Assembly: GCA_964464465.1 (NCBI GenBank)
Contig: CAYXGF010000007.1
Span: 1-42,741 of the forward strand
Direction: 5' to 3'
Length of the DNA stretch: 42,741 bases
DNA from: UBA940 sp964464465
Lineage (GTDB): Bacteria > Bacteroidota > Bacteroidia > Bacteroidales > Rikenellaceae
In this document: piece after piece, positions 34,121 to 42,036 of the stretch
How the letters are laid out: each line of letters starts with the position of its first letter
Numbering within the stretch: position 1 is the stretch's first letter
The notes under the pieces: generated by a model
The model's input: only the letters and a program-made list of their open reading frames with translations
Told to the model about the DNA's origin: nothing
Databases searched by the model: none
Made by a program: the position numbers and the translations under genes

Positions 34121-35506
34121 CTATCTTTCGACCGTGTGTCCAGACATGTCGATTGTGAAGGTGTCGCCGTTCAGACTCACCTGCGCCCTGCCGCCGCAGA
34201 AACTCGCCGCGTCGTCGTATCTCAGCGGTACGGTTATCTGGCCCGCCGTATTGATGTATCCCCATTTGCCGCCGCGGCAGGCTGCGATTAATCCTTCGGA
34301 GCAGATGCCGAGGTAGTCGAAATGCTGTCTGACAAGAGGTTCGCCATGCCGGTCGTGCAGAGTCCATCTGCCGTACCGCATCGCCACCGTGACTCCGTAG
34401 TAGTCGTCCCAGCACATCTCCTCGTACTGCGGCGGCATGATGTAGCGGCCCTGGCTGTCGATAAGGCCTTTGCCCTCGTCGGTCTCTACTTCGGCGCGTC
34501 CCTCGCGGAACGGTTCGGCATAACGGAACGTAGTCTCTATAAGCTGCCGGCCGGTGTGGTCCACGTATTTCCAGCCTTCGTTGTCCATGGCGCATATGAT
34601 GTCGCTGGAATGTTCGTCGGTCCAGTAGAAATGCGACAGCAGATTCTCGGCATGTTCTGCGCCGCCGCACTGCGTGTCGGGCAATATGCGCGGCTGTACG
34701 GCCAGCAGGCGTTTCAGATTGCAGAAATCCTGATGCGAGAATGCCGCAAGACGGGACAGGGCTGTCTCGAACGTCTGTCCGCAGCATCCTTCGGTGAGTG
34801 TGGCCAGACAGTCGTAGTCCGTTCCGCGGAATCTCTGAGTCAGCTGTCCCGCTATACTGCCGAATACGGAGGGCTGCAACAGAATCCTGCGGGCGTAGTC
34901 GCGGTAGAGCTGCGGGGAAACGGCGGTCATCAGCGCTGCCATGATTGTCTGTGAGCTGCGGTCGATTTTGGGAACGGAGACCATCAGCGGCACGGGGCCT
35001 TTGCCGGACTGTGCGACTATCAGCGACGAGGGTGTCACGCCCATGGAGTTGCGGTGTGCCCAGCCTATAAGCTCGACAAGCCGGAGTATCATGTTTTCGA
35101 TGGCCGCTATGTCGCCTGCTGCGGAGTATGCGTGCAGAAACTGTTCGAACCCGATATGTTGCGGCAGAATTTGCAGGCAGACGTCTACCGTATGCGGTTT
35201 TGAATTCCGGTCGAACAGCGTCATTTCGGATTCGAGATATTCGAACGGCATGATATGTCCGGAGTGCATGCGGCGCAGACGCGAGGAGATGGCGCGCATG
35301 TGCGACAGCGAGGCCGAGGCTCCGAGCGGCACCCTGAGCACGGCATTGCGCGACTGCACCGAGACATCGAAATCGACGTACCGGCGGTGTGCGCGCAGAC
35401 GTACCGCGCCGTTCTCGTTTCGGAGCGGAAAAATCTCTTCCAGCGTGCGGAATCTTCCCGTCGGGTTTTCCAGCGCCTCGATGTATTGACTGATGCCCGC
35501 GCTCAT
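34121..35506 (-). CDS. WG-repeat protein with degenerate kinase-like N-terminal domain
   Basis: 461 residues from ATG 35506; the frame is open far upstream only as a shadow of the VWA gene. The first ~300 residues parallel the kinase gene two positions upstream: both open with S(I)S/SQYIEALE or EYKASLE, then RFRTLEEI or LFRTIEIEE, a VLRV or VFRV strand, and a helix ending where the catalytic loop should be. Here that loop reads HRNSMGVTPSSLI (about 151-163) in place of AHGDLKPENII, so the catalytic Asp, Lys and Asn are missing: a probable pseudokinase. Residues ~310-461 are WG repeats (EGWKYVDHTGRQ, KGLIDSQGRYIMPPQYEE, GGKWGYINTAGQITVPLRYDD). The ATG overlaps the VWA stop by 4 bp. Function unknown. 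Confidence 0.8.
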   Translation of the reverse strand: MSAGISQYIEALENPTGRFRTLEEIFPLRNENGAVRLRAHRRYVDFDVSVQSRNAVLRVPLGASASLSHMRAISSRLRRMHSGHIMPFEYLESEMTLFDRNSKPHTVDVCLQILPQHIGFEQFLHAYSAAGDIAAIENMILRLVELIGWAHRNSMGVTPSSLIVAQSGKGPVPLMVSVPKIDRSSQTIMAALMTAVSPQLYRDYARRILLQPSVFGSIAGQLTQRFRGTDYDCLATLTEGCCGQTFETALSRLAAFSHQDFCNLKRLLAVQPRILPDTQCGGAEHAENLLSHFYWTDEHSSDIICAMDNEGWKYVDHTGRQLIETTFRYAEPFREGRAEVETDEGKGLIDSQGRYIMPPQYEEMCWDDYYGVTVAMRYGRWTLHDRHGEPLVRQHFDYLGICSEGLIAACRGGKWGYINTAGQITVPLRYDDAASFCGGRAQVSLNGDTFTIDMSGHTVER

Positions 35507-36360
35507 ATTATGTTCAGACTTATCGAACCGATGTTCAGCACATCGGCTATGTTGCTGAGCGTGCAGTTGTAGCTCATGCCCTTGTAGGGAGGTTTTCCGC
35601 CTCCGCGGATTTCGGTTATGAGCGCGTCGTATGTCTGCGGCATCTGCGAGGAGATGTCGTACAGGAGACGTGCGTAGCGTCTGGGTGGCAGTTCGTCCTC
35701 GCTGCACGGAAACAGCACGGGGCTGTTGTCCGTGTCGTATTGTCCGCAGAGGTGCATGTTGAACAGCAGGGTTCCGCCGTCGCTGGTGCGGACGGTCTTT
35801 ATTCTTGCCGTTATCTCGCGTATCATGCCGCTGTCGGCATCCGAGCCTTCGCCGTCGGTGATGTTTATCACTGTCGGCGGATAGCTGTCCGCGTTGGCCG
35901 GCGCCCCGCACCATGTCTCCACCATTTCCAGGACTCTCGAAAAGGCCTCGTACATCGGTGTGCCGCCTATGGCCTGCGGCTCTATCCATGAGTTGTTCTC
36001 GCACACGGTCGTTATCTTTCTTCCGTCGGGCAGTGTGTTGACCACCATCCGTTTCTGTTTCCGGACCGGCATCGCGGAGAGTTTCGACGGCTGGGTGAAA
36101 CTCCATTTGTCGCTCAGCAGCGGACGCACGCCGTCGCCGCAGTAGCCTACGGCGGCAATGTCGTAGTAATCGTATATGCCGCCGTCGCGCCGGCTGCGGC
36201 TTATAATCTCGTCGATGAACGTGTTGGCGGCAAGAGCCACTCCCTCGGCCTTGGTCATAGGCTGGGAGCCCAGCCGTACCGTCTCCTGCATCGAGCCGGA
36301 CTGGTCAATCATGATGATGAAGGCCGTGCGGTGATTTCGGGTTATTGGATTCTCATACAT
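35503..36360 (-). CDS. VWA-domain protein (TerY-like)
   Basis: 285 residues from ATG 36360 (MYENPITRNHRTAFIIMIDQSGSM); upstream in-frame codons give no plausible start. It is a single von Willebrand A domain with a complete metal (MIDAS) site: D19-Q-S21-G-S23, Thr134 in GGTPM and Asp169 in ITDGEGSD. There is no signal peptide or membrane helix, so it is cytoplasmic, as are TerY-type VWA proteins that pair with kinases and phosphatases in stress-response clusters. It sits 60 bp after the kinase gene and overlaps the pseudokinase gene by 4 bp, so it is translated with them. It probably presents a substrate or scaffold for the kinase; this is inference. Confidence 0.88.
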   Translation of the reverse strand: MYENPITRNHRTAFIIMIDQSGSMQETVRLGSQPMTKAEGVALAANTFIDEIISRSRRDGGIYDYYDIAAVGYCGDGVRPLLSDKWSFTQPSKLSAMPVRKQKRMVVNTLPDGRKITTVCENNSWIEPQAIGGTPMYEAFSRVLEMVETWCGAPANADSYPPTVINITDGEGSDADSGMIREITARIKTVRTSDGGTLLFNMHLCGQYDTDNSPVLFPCSEDELPPRRYARLLYDISSQMPQTYDALITEIRGGGKPPYKGMSYNCTLSNIADVLNIGSISLNII

Positions 36361-36420
36361 AAAAAAGGCGCTAAACCGTGCTAAAATAACGCATTCGATA
36401 TGAAAAAACAATTCCGGCCG

Positions 36421-37695
36421 TTAAAAAAAACGATAATTCGACCACTTGCCGCCGCAGGCCACTTCCGCCAGCCCGTTTCTGACGTTGCGCGCACGGTCGT
36501 AACACAGCGGTGTGACGCATCGCCCGTTGCGGTCTATATATCCCCATTTGCCGTCTGCGCATACCGCGGCATATCCCTCGCTGAACGATTTTACGCATTG
36601 CCAGCCGCTTCCGTTTATCACCGTCCGGCCGCAAGTGTCTATGTAGTGGTACCTGTCCCCGAGCCGCACTGCGGCCAGTCCTTCGTGAAAATCGAATGCC
36701 TCGTCCCACCACGGGGCGATGACCTGTCTGCCTTCCGTGTCGGCGAAACCCCACCGGCCGCCTCTTTCGAACGGGACAAGGGGCGTGTCGCACCTCTCCG
36801 GTAGGTCGAACAGTTCGCCGATACGGTCTATGCGGGGTGTGGGCGAGAGCAGCAGACGGCAGCACTGGTATGTCCTGGCGTCGCCCTCCCCGGCAAAAAG
36901 GCCGAGCGCAGTTTCGAGCATAGTCCTGTCGCCGGAGAATATCTCCTGCGGACACAGCGGGAGGTTGTCGTCGCTGTTGTCGAGAATTTCGGGCCGCAGC
37001 GCCGCCAGATGCAGGTTGGCGCTTATGAGCAGCATCGGGTAATCGTCGATATGCTTGTCGTACATCGACGAATCGCGCCCCGGATGCTGGAATGCGGGAG
37101 TCCCGATTTCGGACGTGGTGTCGAATCCGGAGCCGGGAACGAACGCCGCGTCGTAGTCTATCAGACGGGCCTCTTCGTCGGGCGTTATGATTATGTTCTC
37201 GGGTTTCAGGTCTCCGTGCGCGAACGGCTGGCGCAGCAGCTCCGCACACATCCGGTCGAAGGTCCGGGCCAGAAGCCGCAGAGCGTCACCGTCACGCCGT
37301 TTTGCCGCCTGGCGCATGAGTGTTTCGAGCGTGGCTCCCTCTATCCATTGCGAGAGTGCCACATCGTAGTAACGGCAGCGGGAGCCTGCTGCTGATACCA
37401 CGCACATCTCTTTCTCGCAGTACCGGCACGGAGCAATCAGCCTGCACCGGCTCTGCGACAGGTATCCGTAGACTTTCGGCAGGTGCGGATTCCACTTGCG
37501 GAAACATCGCAGGTTCATCTCTTTTCCGCCGGAGTCTGCCGTCCGGACACGAAAAACTGCGGCGCTGTTTCCGCTCCGCAGTTCTATTTCGCCGTAAATG
37601 TCGCGCCGGACCTCTTCGATTTCGATTGTCCGGAACAGGTCCTTCGGCCTTTCGAGCGATGCCTTGTATTCGGAAATGGACGGGAAAGAGTTCAT
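36421..37695 (-). CDS. Serine/threonine-type protein kinase with C-terminal WG repeats
   Basis: 424 residues from ATG 37695 (MNSFPSISEYKASLE); the longer open frame upstream is a shadow of the DAHP synthase gene. The kinase domain spans about 20-240: LRCFRK near 62-67 fits the family's beta-3 strand, QWIEGATLETL the hinge, HGDLKPEN (160-167) the catalytic loop with Asp162 and Asn167, and LIDYDAAFVPG (178-188) the metal loop, where DYD replaces DFG. The GTPAFQHP segment (198-205) matches the YQHP motif of bacterial kinases found near VWA genes. Residues 311-424 are WG repeats (GGRWGFADTEGRQVIAPWWDE, split here; DGKWGYIDRNGRCVTP), the last one cut short at KWSNYRFF by a T8 tract and stop. No membrane segment. 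It begins 23 bp after the DAHP synthase gene. Confidence 0.85.
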   Translation of the reverse strand: MNSFPSISEYKASLERPKDLFRTIEIEEVRRDIYGEIELRSGNSAAVFRVRTADSGGKEMNLRCFRKWNPHLPKVYGYLSQSRCRLIAPCRYCEKEMCVVSAAGSRCRYYDVALSQWIEGATLETLMRQAAKRRDGDALRLLARTFDRMCAELLRQPFAHGDLKPENIIITPDEEARLIDYDAAFVPGSGFDTTSEIGTPAFQHPGRDSSMYDKHIDDYPMLLISANLHLAALRPEILDNSDDNLPLCPQEIFSGDRTMLETALGLFAGEGDARTYQCCRLLLSPTPRIDRIGELFDLPERCDTPLVPFERGGRWGFADTEGRQVIAPWWDEAFDFHEGLAAVRLGDRYHYIDTCGRTVINGSGWQCVKSFSEGYAAVCADGKWGYIDRNGRCVTPLCYDRARNVRNGLAEVACGGKWSNYRFF

Positions 37696-37718
37696 CGCCG
37701 CACGGTGTTGTCTCCGGC

Positions 37719-38786
37719 TCAGGAGTTCATGACGGAGTTCTGGCGATTGATACTCTCGATATGAATCGCTTCGAGAACGGTTTTCAGGAACTCGTTGCTC
37801 AGGTTCAGTTTGTCGGCCTGTGACAGCACGCGGTCCACGATGTTTCCCCACCGGTTGCTTTGGAGGATTGCCACGTCGTTGTCGCGTTTCACCTGTCCGA
37901 TTTTCTCGCAGATGGCCATACGTCTGCTGAGCAGGTCGAAGACCTCGGAATCGAGCTGGTCGATTTCCTGACGGTACAGGGATAGATTCTTGATGAATTC
38001 CGGGTCGTCTGCACTGTCCTTTCGCCAGTTTATGTTGCGCACCATATGCTCCAAATCGTCGGGAACCAGCTGCTGCGAGGCATCGCTGAGCGCCTTTTCG
38101 GGGCATATGTGCGACTCTATTATGAGTCCGTCGTAGCGCAGGTCCGCCGCCGTCTGCGATATTTCCTGCAAGTAGGTGCGGCAGCCGCATATGTGAGACG
38201 GGTCGCAAATCATCATCATGTCCGGGAAGCGTCTGCGCATTTCCAGAATCATGTGCCACATGGGCGGGTTGCGGTATTTGCTGTGTCCGAAGTAGGAGAA
38301 TCCGCGGTGTATCAGACCGATGTTCTCGGCCGGGATGCCTACGTTGAGGAACCTCGTCACGGCCCCGGCCCACAGTGCGATGTCGGGATTCATCGGGTTC
38401 TTTATCAGAATCTTGACGTCCGTTCCCTTGACGGCTTCGGCTATCTCCTGCACCGCGAACGGGCTTACGGTTGTGCGTGCGCCTATCCACAGTATGTCGA
38501 CGCCGAATTCAAGGGCGCTCTCAACGTGTTTGAGCGATGCCACTTCGGTGGAAATGGGGAGTCCTGTCAGACGTTTTGCCTCGGCCATCCATGCCAGGCC
38601 TTTGAGTCCTACGCCCTCGAATGTTCCGGGCAGCGTGCGCGGTTTCCAGATTCCTGCGCGCAGGACGTCCACCACGCCCGTGGCGGCGAGTCTTACGCAT
38701 GTGTCGAGCGTCTGCTCGCGTGTTTCGGCGCTGCATGGTCCTGAAATTATCAGCGGACGTTTTGCTCCGAGTATGAAGTTTTCCAT
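37719..38786 (-). CDS. Bifunctional 3-deoxy-7-phosphoheptulonate synthase/chorismate mutase
   Basis: 355 residues. The N-terminal ~260 residues are a class I-beta DAHP synthase/KDPS fold (LIISGPCSAET at 13-23, LRAGIWKPRT, STEVASLKHVE, GARTTVSPFA, IKNPMNPD, HRGFSYFGHSKYRN, ICDPSHICGC), which condenses PEP with erythrose-4-phosphate. The last ~90 residues are an AroQ-type chorismate mutase (SLYRQEIDQLDSEVFDLLSRR, KIGQVKRDN). The fusion commits carbon to chorismate and then to prephenate, and the mutase can serve as the feedback-sensing part, by family knowledge. tyrA lies 39 bp upstream and the kinase gene 23 bp downstream on the same strand. Confidence 0.94.
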   Translation of the reverse strand: MENFILGAKRPLIISGPCSAETREQTLDTCVRLAATGVVDVLRAGIWKPRTLPGTFEGVGLKGLAWMAEAKRLTGLPISTEVASLKHVESALEFGVDILWIGARTTVSPFAVQEIAEAVKGTDVKILIKNPMNPDIALWAGAVTRFLNVGIPAENIGLIHRGFSYFGHSKYRNPPMWHMILEMRRRFPDMMMICDPSHICGCRTYLQEISQTAADLRYDGLIIESHICPEKALSDASQQLVPDDLEHMVRNINWRKDSADDPEFIKNLSLYRQEIDQLDSEVFDLLSRRMAICEKIGQVKRDNDVAILQSNRWGNIVDRVLSQADKLNLSNEFLKTVLEAIHIESINRQNSVMNS

Positions 38787-38825
38787 AATATCAATCGTAA
38801 ATTAGTGTTTAGTCGGGCGGAAGCG

Positions 38826-39668
38826 TTATTTGAGTATGCGTTTTATCGTGTTGGCCTTCTGCATGGCGGCTATGAGCCCCTCGCGGTCATCCTTTTCGAG
38901 CATCCGGCGCAGTATCTGCAACTGGTGTATGTGCTCGCGCAGAACGTCCAGGACGTTGTATTTGTTGCCCAGGAATATCGGTGCCCACGTCTGCGGCAGA
39001 CTCTTTGCCAGACGCACCGTACTCTCGAATCCTCCGCCGGCCAAATCGAATATGTGCTCCTCCTCGCGCTCCTTTTCCAGTACGGTCAGTGCCAGCGCGA
39101 AAGATGTGATGTGCGATATGTGCGATACGTAGGCCGAGTGCAGGTCCTGCTCCTCGGCGCTCATGTATCTTATCGGCATGCCCAGCTCCGTGTATATCTT
39201 TTCCACCAGGGCGAGCGCGTCCGCATCGCTGCTCTCACGTTCGCATATCACCACCGTGCGGGATGTGAATGCGTCGTGGCGCGCCGCCGCAGGGCCGCTG
39301 TACTCTGTTCCCCACATTGGGTGGGTGGCGACGAAACGGCCCCTGTTCGGGTGCATGCTCACTATCTCGCAAAGCTCCTGCTTTATCGAGCCGGTATCCA
39401 TTACCGTCTGCCGGGCGGAGATTTTGTTGAGTATCTTGGTGACGATAACCGGAATCGTGTCCACCGGCGTGGCGACGGCTATCAGGTCGGCGCTCTCCAT
39501 TGCCTCGTCCAGACCTGTGACACGGTCCACTATCCCGAGACGTATGGCCTCCGCAGCGTTGCTTTCGGAGTTCTCCACGCCGATGATTCTGTCATACAGG
39601 CCTTTGTCCCGCAGGTTGAGCGCCAGCGAGCCGCCTATCAGTCCGAGTCCTATTATCGCCGCAGTCAT
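38826..39668 (-). CDS. tyrA: Prephenate dehydrogenase
   Basis: 280 residues from ATG 39668, which starts the protein directly at the NAD(P)-binding strand TAAIIGLGLIGGSLALNL; the longer frame upstream is a shadow of the aminotransferase gene. Other family signs: ATPVDTIP, VMDTGSIKQ, FVATHPMWGTEYSGP with the catalytic-region His, and SAYVSHISHITSFAL. It turns prephenate to 4-hydroxyphenylpyruvate for tyrosine. There is no ACT domain. The start overlaps the aminotransferase stop by one base (TAATG), so translation is coupled. Confidence 0.94.
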   Translation of the reverse strand: MTAAIIGLGLIGGSLALNLRDKGLYDRIIGVENSESNAAEAIRLGIVDRVTGLDEAMESADLIAVATPVDTIPVIVTKILNKISARQTVMDTGSIKQELCEIVSMHPNRGRFVATHPMWGTEYSGPAAARHDAFTSRTVVICERESSDADALALVEKIYTELGMPIRYMSAEEQDLHSAYVSHISHITSFALALTVLEKEREEEHIFDLAGGGFESTVRLAKSLPQTWAPIFLGNKYNVLDVLREHIHQLQILRRMLEKDDREGLIAAMQKANTIKRILK

Positions 39669-40846
39669 TATTTTTTCAGATTGGTCTTTACCTTGTCGAT
39701 GGCTTTCTGCAACAGCTGCTCGGTCACGCACAGCGAGATGCGTATGTTGCGTGTGCCCTCGCTTCCGAATATTCCGCCCGGGGTGACGAAGACGTCGCAT
39801 TTTTCCAGCACCTCGTCCGAGAACTGGAAGCAGTCGCCGGCGTAGTCCTGTGGCAGAGAGGCCCAGATGAACAGACCTGCCTGGTCCTTGCGGTATGTGC
39901 AGCCGAGGGCGTCGAGAAGTTCATATCCCTTTTTCTCGCGCGAGTAGTATGTCTTGTTGAGTTCCGAGAACCACTCCTCGCCCAGGAGCAGGGCTTCGGC
40001 TGCTGCGGCCTGTACCGGATAGAACATACCAGAGTCCATGTTGCTCTTGAAGCGCAGCACATCGGTAATCCACTCTTTCTTTCCTACCAGTACGCCCACG
40101 CGCCATCCGGCCATGCTGTGGCCCTTGCTCAGGGAGTTCATCTCCATGGCGACGTCCGCGGCGCCCGGCACCGAGAGGATGCTCATACGTATGTCGTTGC
40201 GCACGAAGCTGTACGGGTTGTCGTGAACGAGAAGTATGTTGTGGCGCGAAGCGAAGTCGACGAGCTTCTCGAACAGCTCCTTCGTGGGACGGGTTCCGGT
40301 AGGCATGTTGGGGTAGTTGACCAGCATGAGTTTCACGCCGCTCAAATCCTCTTTTTCGAGCTGCTCGAAGTCGGGCAGATAGCCGTTCTCCTCTTTGAGC
40401 TTGTATTCGAGGCACACGCCGCCCGAAAGGGTCACGGCCGAGCGGTATGTCGGATATCCTGGGTTGGGGATAAGGGCCTTGTCGCCTTCGTTGAGGTATG
40501 TCATGCAGATGTGCATGATACCCTCCTTCGAGCCGATGAGCGGAAGCACCTCCGATACGGGGTCGAGCTTGATGCCGTAGTATTTTTCGTACCACGATGC
40601 GAATGCCTCGCGCAGCAGTTTGGAGCCGTTGTATGGCTGGTATACGTGTACGTCGGGGCGTGCGGCCTCACTGGCCAGACGCTCGATTACCTTGCCTGCG
40701 GGCGGAAGGTCGGGGCTGCCGATTCCCAGTGCTACGATGTCGCGGCCCTGTTCGCGCAGCTGTGCGATTTCGCGGTTCTTTTTGGAGAAGTAATACTCCT
40801 TGATGCAATCCAGTCTCCCTGCGGGAGCGATTTCGACTTTTTTCAT
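39668..40846 (-). CDS. Class I/II PLP aminotransferase (aromatic pathway)
   Basis: 392 residues of fold type I. IVALGIGSPDLPPAGKVIE near 38-56, VHVYQPYNGSKLLREAFASWY, NPGYPTYRSAV, MLVNYPNMPTGT, and the Schiff-base lysine Lys241 in SLSKGHSMAGWRVG are clear. It sits between pheA and tyrA in the operon, so it probably transaminates phenylpyruvate and 4-hydroxyphenylpyruvate; general aspartate aminotransferase or LL-diaminopimelate-type activity cannot be excluded from sequence alone. pheA ends 30 bp upstream, tyrA overlaps by one base. Confidence 0.9.
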   Translation of the reverse strand: MKKVEIAPAGRLDCIKEYYFSKKNREIAQLREQGRDIVALGIGSPDLPPAGKVIERLASEAARPDVHVYQPYNGSKLLREAFASWYEKYYGIKLDPVSEVLPLIGSKEGIMHICMTYLNEGDKALIPNPGYPTYRSAVTLSGGVCLEYKLKEENGYLPDFEQLEKEDLSGVKLMLVNYPNMPTGTRPTKELFEKLVDFASRHNILLVHDNPYSFVRNDIRMSILSVPGAADVAMEMNSLSKGHSMAGWRVGVLVGKKEWITDVLRFKSNMDSGMFYPVQAAAAEALLLGEEWFSELNKTYYSREKKGYELLDALGCTYRKDQAGLFIWASLPQDYAGDCFQFSDEVLEKCDVFVTPGGIFGSEGTRNIRISLCVTEQLLQKAIDKVKTNLKK

Positions 40847-40876
40847 TTTCGAGTGAGGTGTTAAACGGTTATTATC

Positions 40877-41701
40877 TTATTTTCCTATGTTCAGTCCGTT
40901 GCGGTAGACTCCGTAGACGTGCACCTCTTCGGCGACTCTTTGCAGTCTTTCGAGATTTATCATGTAGTCGTCCAGACAGTCGAACTCTATGTCTATGTGG
41001 AACAGATAGTGCCACGGCTCGCTGGGTATGGGATATGACTGCAACTTCGACATGTTCACTCCGTCGAGCTGCGACAGGACCCGCATGAGCGCACCCGAAC
41101 GGTTGTCCGTCTTGAAGTACAGCGATGCCTTGTCCGCATCCGGTGCCATGTGGTGGTCGTGCGGTTTGAGAATCATGAACCGGGTGTAGTTGTGCTTTAT
41201 GGTGTTTATCTCGGGTGCGATAATCTCCAATCCGAAGAGTTCGGCCGCCAGGGTGCTCGCTATGGCCGCCGAGCCGTGCAGCCTGTTTTCGGCGATTATC
41301 TTGGCGCTCAGAGCCGTGTCCTCGCTCTCCACGAGTTTCCACGCAGGGTGCGAGTCCAGAAAGTCGACGCATTGCAGCAGCGCCATCGGATGCGACTGCA
41401 CCTCGGTAATGTCTTCTATCCCGGTTCCGGGCAGCGCCATGAGATTCTGCTGTATGGGCAGGTACATCTCGCCCGCCACTTGCAGATTGGCATCCTGCAA
41501 GATGCTGTAATTGGCGATTATGGACCCGGCTATCGAGTTCTCGATAGCCATCACTCCCGCATCCGCGCGGCCGCTTTTGACGCTTGCGGCCACCTCTCGG
41601 AACGTGGCGCACGGAATCGTGGTTATGTCACGTCCGAAATATTTGTATGCCACTATCTGGTGGAAGCTGCCTTCGTATCCCTGTATCGCAATGTTCTTCA
41701 T
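40877..41701 (-). CDS. pheA: Prephenate dehydratase
   Basis: 274 residues, monofunctional. The PDT domain starts with IAIQGYEGSFHQIVAYKYF and has TIPCATFREV, ADAGVMAIENSIAGSI and the conserved HNYTRFMIL near 186-194. An ACT regulatory domain follows (RSGALMRVLSQLDGVNMSKLQSYPI), where phenylalanine usually binds; the usual ESRP is QSYP here. It forms phenylpyruvate from prephenate. It is the first structural gene of the aromatic operon, and a GGAG 5 nt before its ATG is a rare clear ribosome-binding site in this window. An attenuator ends 11 bp before the start codon. Confidence 0.95.
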   Translation of the reverse strand: MKNIAIQGYEGSFHQIVAYKYFGRDITTIPCATFREVAASVKSGRADAGVMAIENSIAGSIIANYSILQDANLQVAGEMYLPIQQNLMALPGTGIEDITEVQSHPMALLQCVDFLDSHPAWKLVESEDTALSAKIIAENRLHGSAAIASTLAAELFGLEIIAPEINTIKHNYTRFMILKPHDHHMAPDADKASLYFKTDNRSGALMRVLSQLDGVNMSKLQSYPIPSEPWHYLFHIDIEFDCLDDYMINLERLQRVAEEVHVYGVYRNGLNIGK

Positions 41702-41712
41702 ATCTCCGGATT

Positions 41713-41813
41713 AAAAAAAATCCCAACCTTTCTTCAAGGTCGGGATTCAATTTTATTTCAGCGTATATATTTCGTTTTCATTCAACAAACCGAATCCCGA
41801 CCGTTCTCACGGT
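41713..41813 (-). promoter_or_regulatory. Transcription attenuator of the aromatic operon
   Basis: All on the minus strand. Segment 1:2 is ACCGT-GAGA-ACGGT (41813-41800), at the Arg-Glu-Asn-Gly end of the leader ORF. Segment 2, GGTCGGGATT (41802-41793), pairs perfectly with segment 3, AATCCCGACC (41747-41738), to form an antiterminator. Segment 3 extended (41747-41736) pairs over 12 bp, with one G-U, with segment 4, AAGGTTGGGATT (41730-41719), to form a terminator whose stem leads into eight T (41720-41713). The terminator and antiterminator exclude each other. This is the trp/phe-type layout: a ribosome stalled at the aromatic codons would cover segment 1 and favour 2:3. Confidence 0.85.
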
Positions 41814-41850
41814 AAAAATAAAACCAATTATAATAAAACGGCGAATACAT
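41782..41850 (-). CDS. Aromatic leader peptide (attenuator peptide)
   Basis: A 22-codon ORF, ATG at 41850 and TGA at 41784-41782. It begins MYSPFYYNWFYFY and ends RENGRDSVC: Tyr at 2, 6, 7, 11 and 13, Phe at 5, 10 and 12, Trp at 9, so eight of residues 5-13 are aromatic except one Asn. Its 3' half encodes the segments that form the pause and antiterminator hairpins. It lies 29-30 bp after the probable transcription start and 80 bp before pheA. The composition and hairpin overlap make a chance ORF unlikely. The peptide itself probably has no function after translation. Confidence 0.85.
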   Translation of the reverse strand: MYSPFYYNWFYFYRENGRDSVC

Positions 41851-41885
41851 AAGTGTTCCTTGTTCGGTTTACAGTTTCGTTGCCG

Positions 41886-41893
41886 CAAATATA
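41886..41893 (-). promoter_or_regulatory. -7 box (TATATTTG) of the aromatic operon
   Basis: Exact TAnnTTTG match on the minus strand, 35 bp before the leader ATG. No TTTG is found 19-21 bp upstream; that place instead holds CCGTCGGGATTCGG (41918-41905), a near copy of attenuator segment 2. Confidence 0.65.
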
Positions 41894-42036
41894 CTAACAA
41901 AATTCCGAATCCCGACGGTTTGTCTAATTTTTTGCAAAAAAAGTGATTTTTGGGTTTTTATACAGCCCGCGCGCGGGTGTCCGCTGATGCCGGTGCCGCA
42001 TCCGGACGGCGGGCCTGCGCAAAAAGAGCGATAAAA

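Noticed and set aside
34121..36106. A 661-codon open frame as one large protein
   Set aside because: Only the last 461 codons look like protein with WG repeats; the N-terminal part is an antisense-like Arg/His-rich shadow of the VWA gene in another frame. ATG 35506 with a 4-bp overlap to the VWA stop is the sensible start.
36421..38490. A 689-codon frame for the kinase gene
   Set aside because: The first 265 codons are Arg/Gly/His-rich and overlap the DAHP synthase gene in another frame; the kinase homology begins at ATG 37695.
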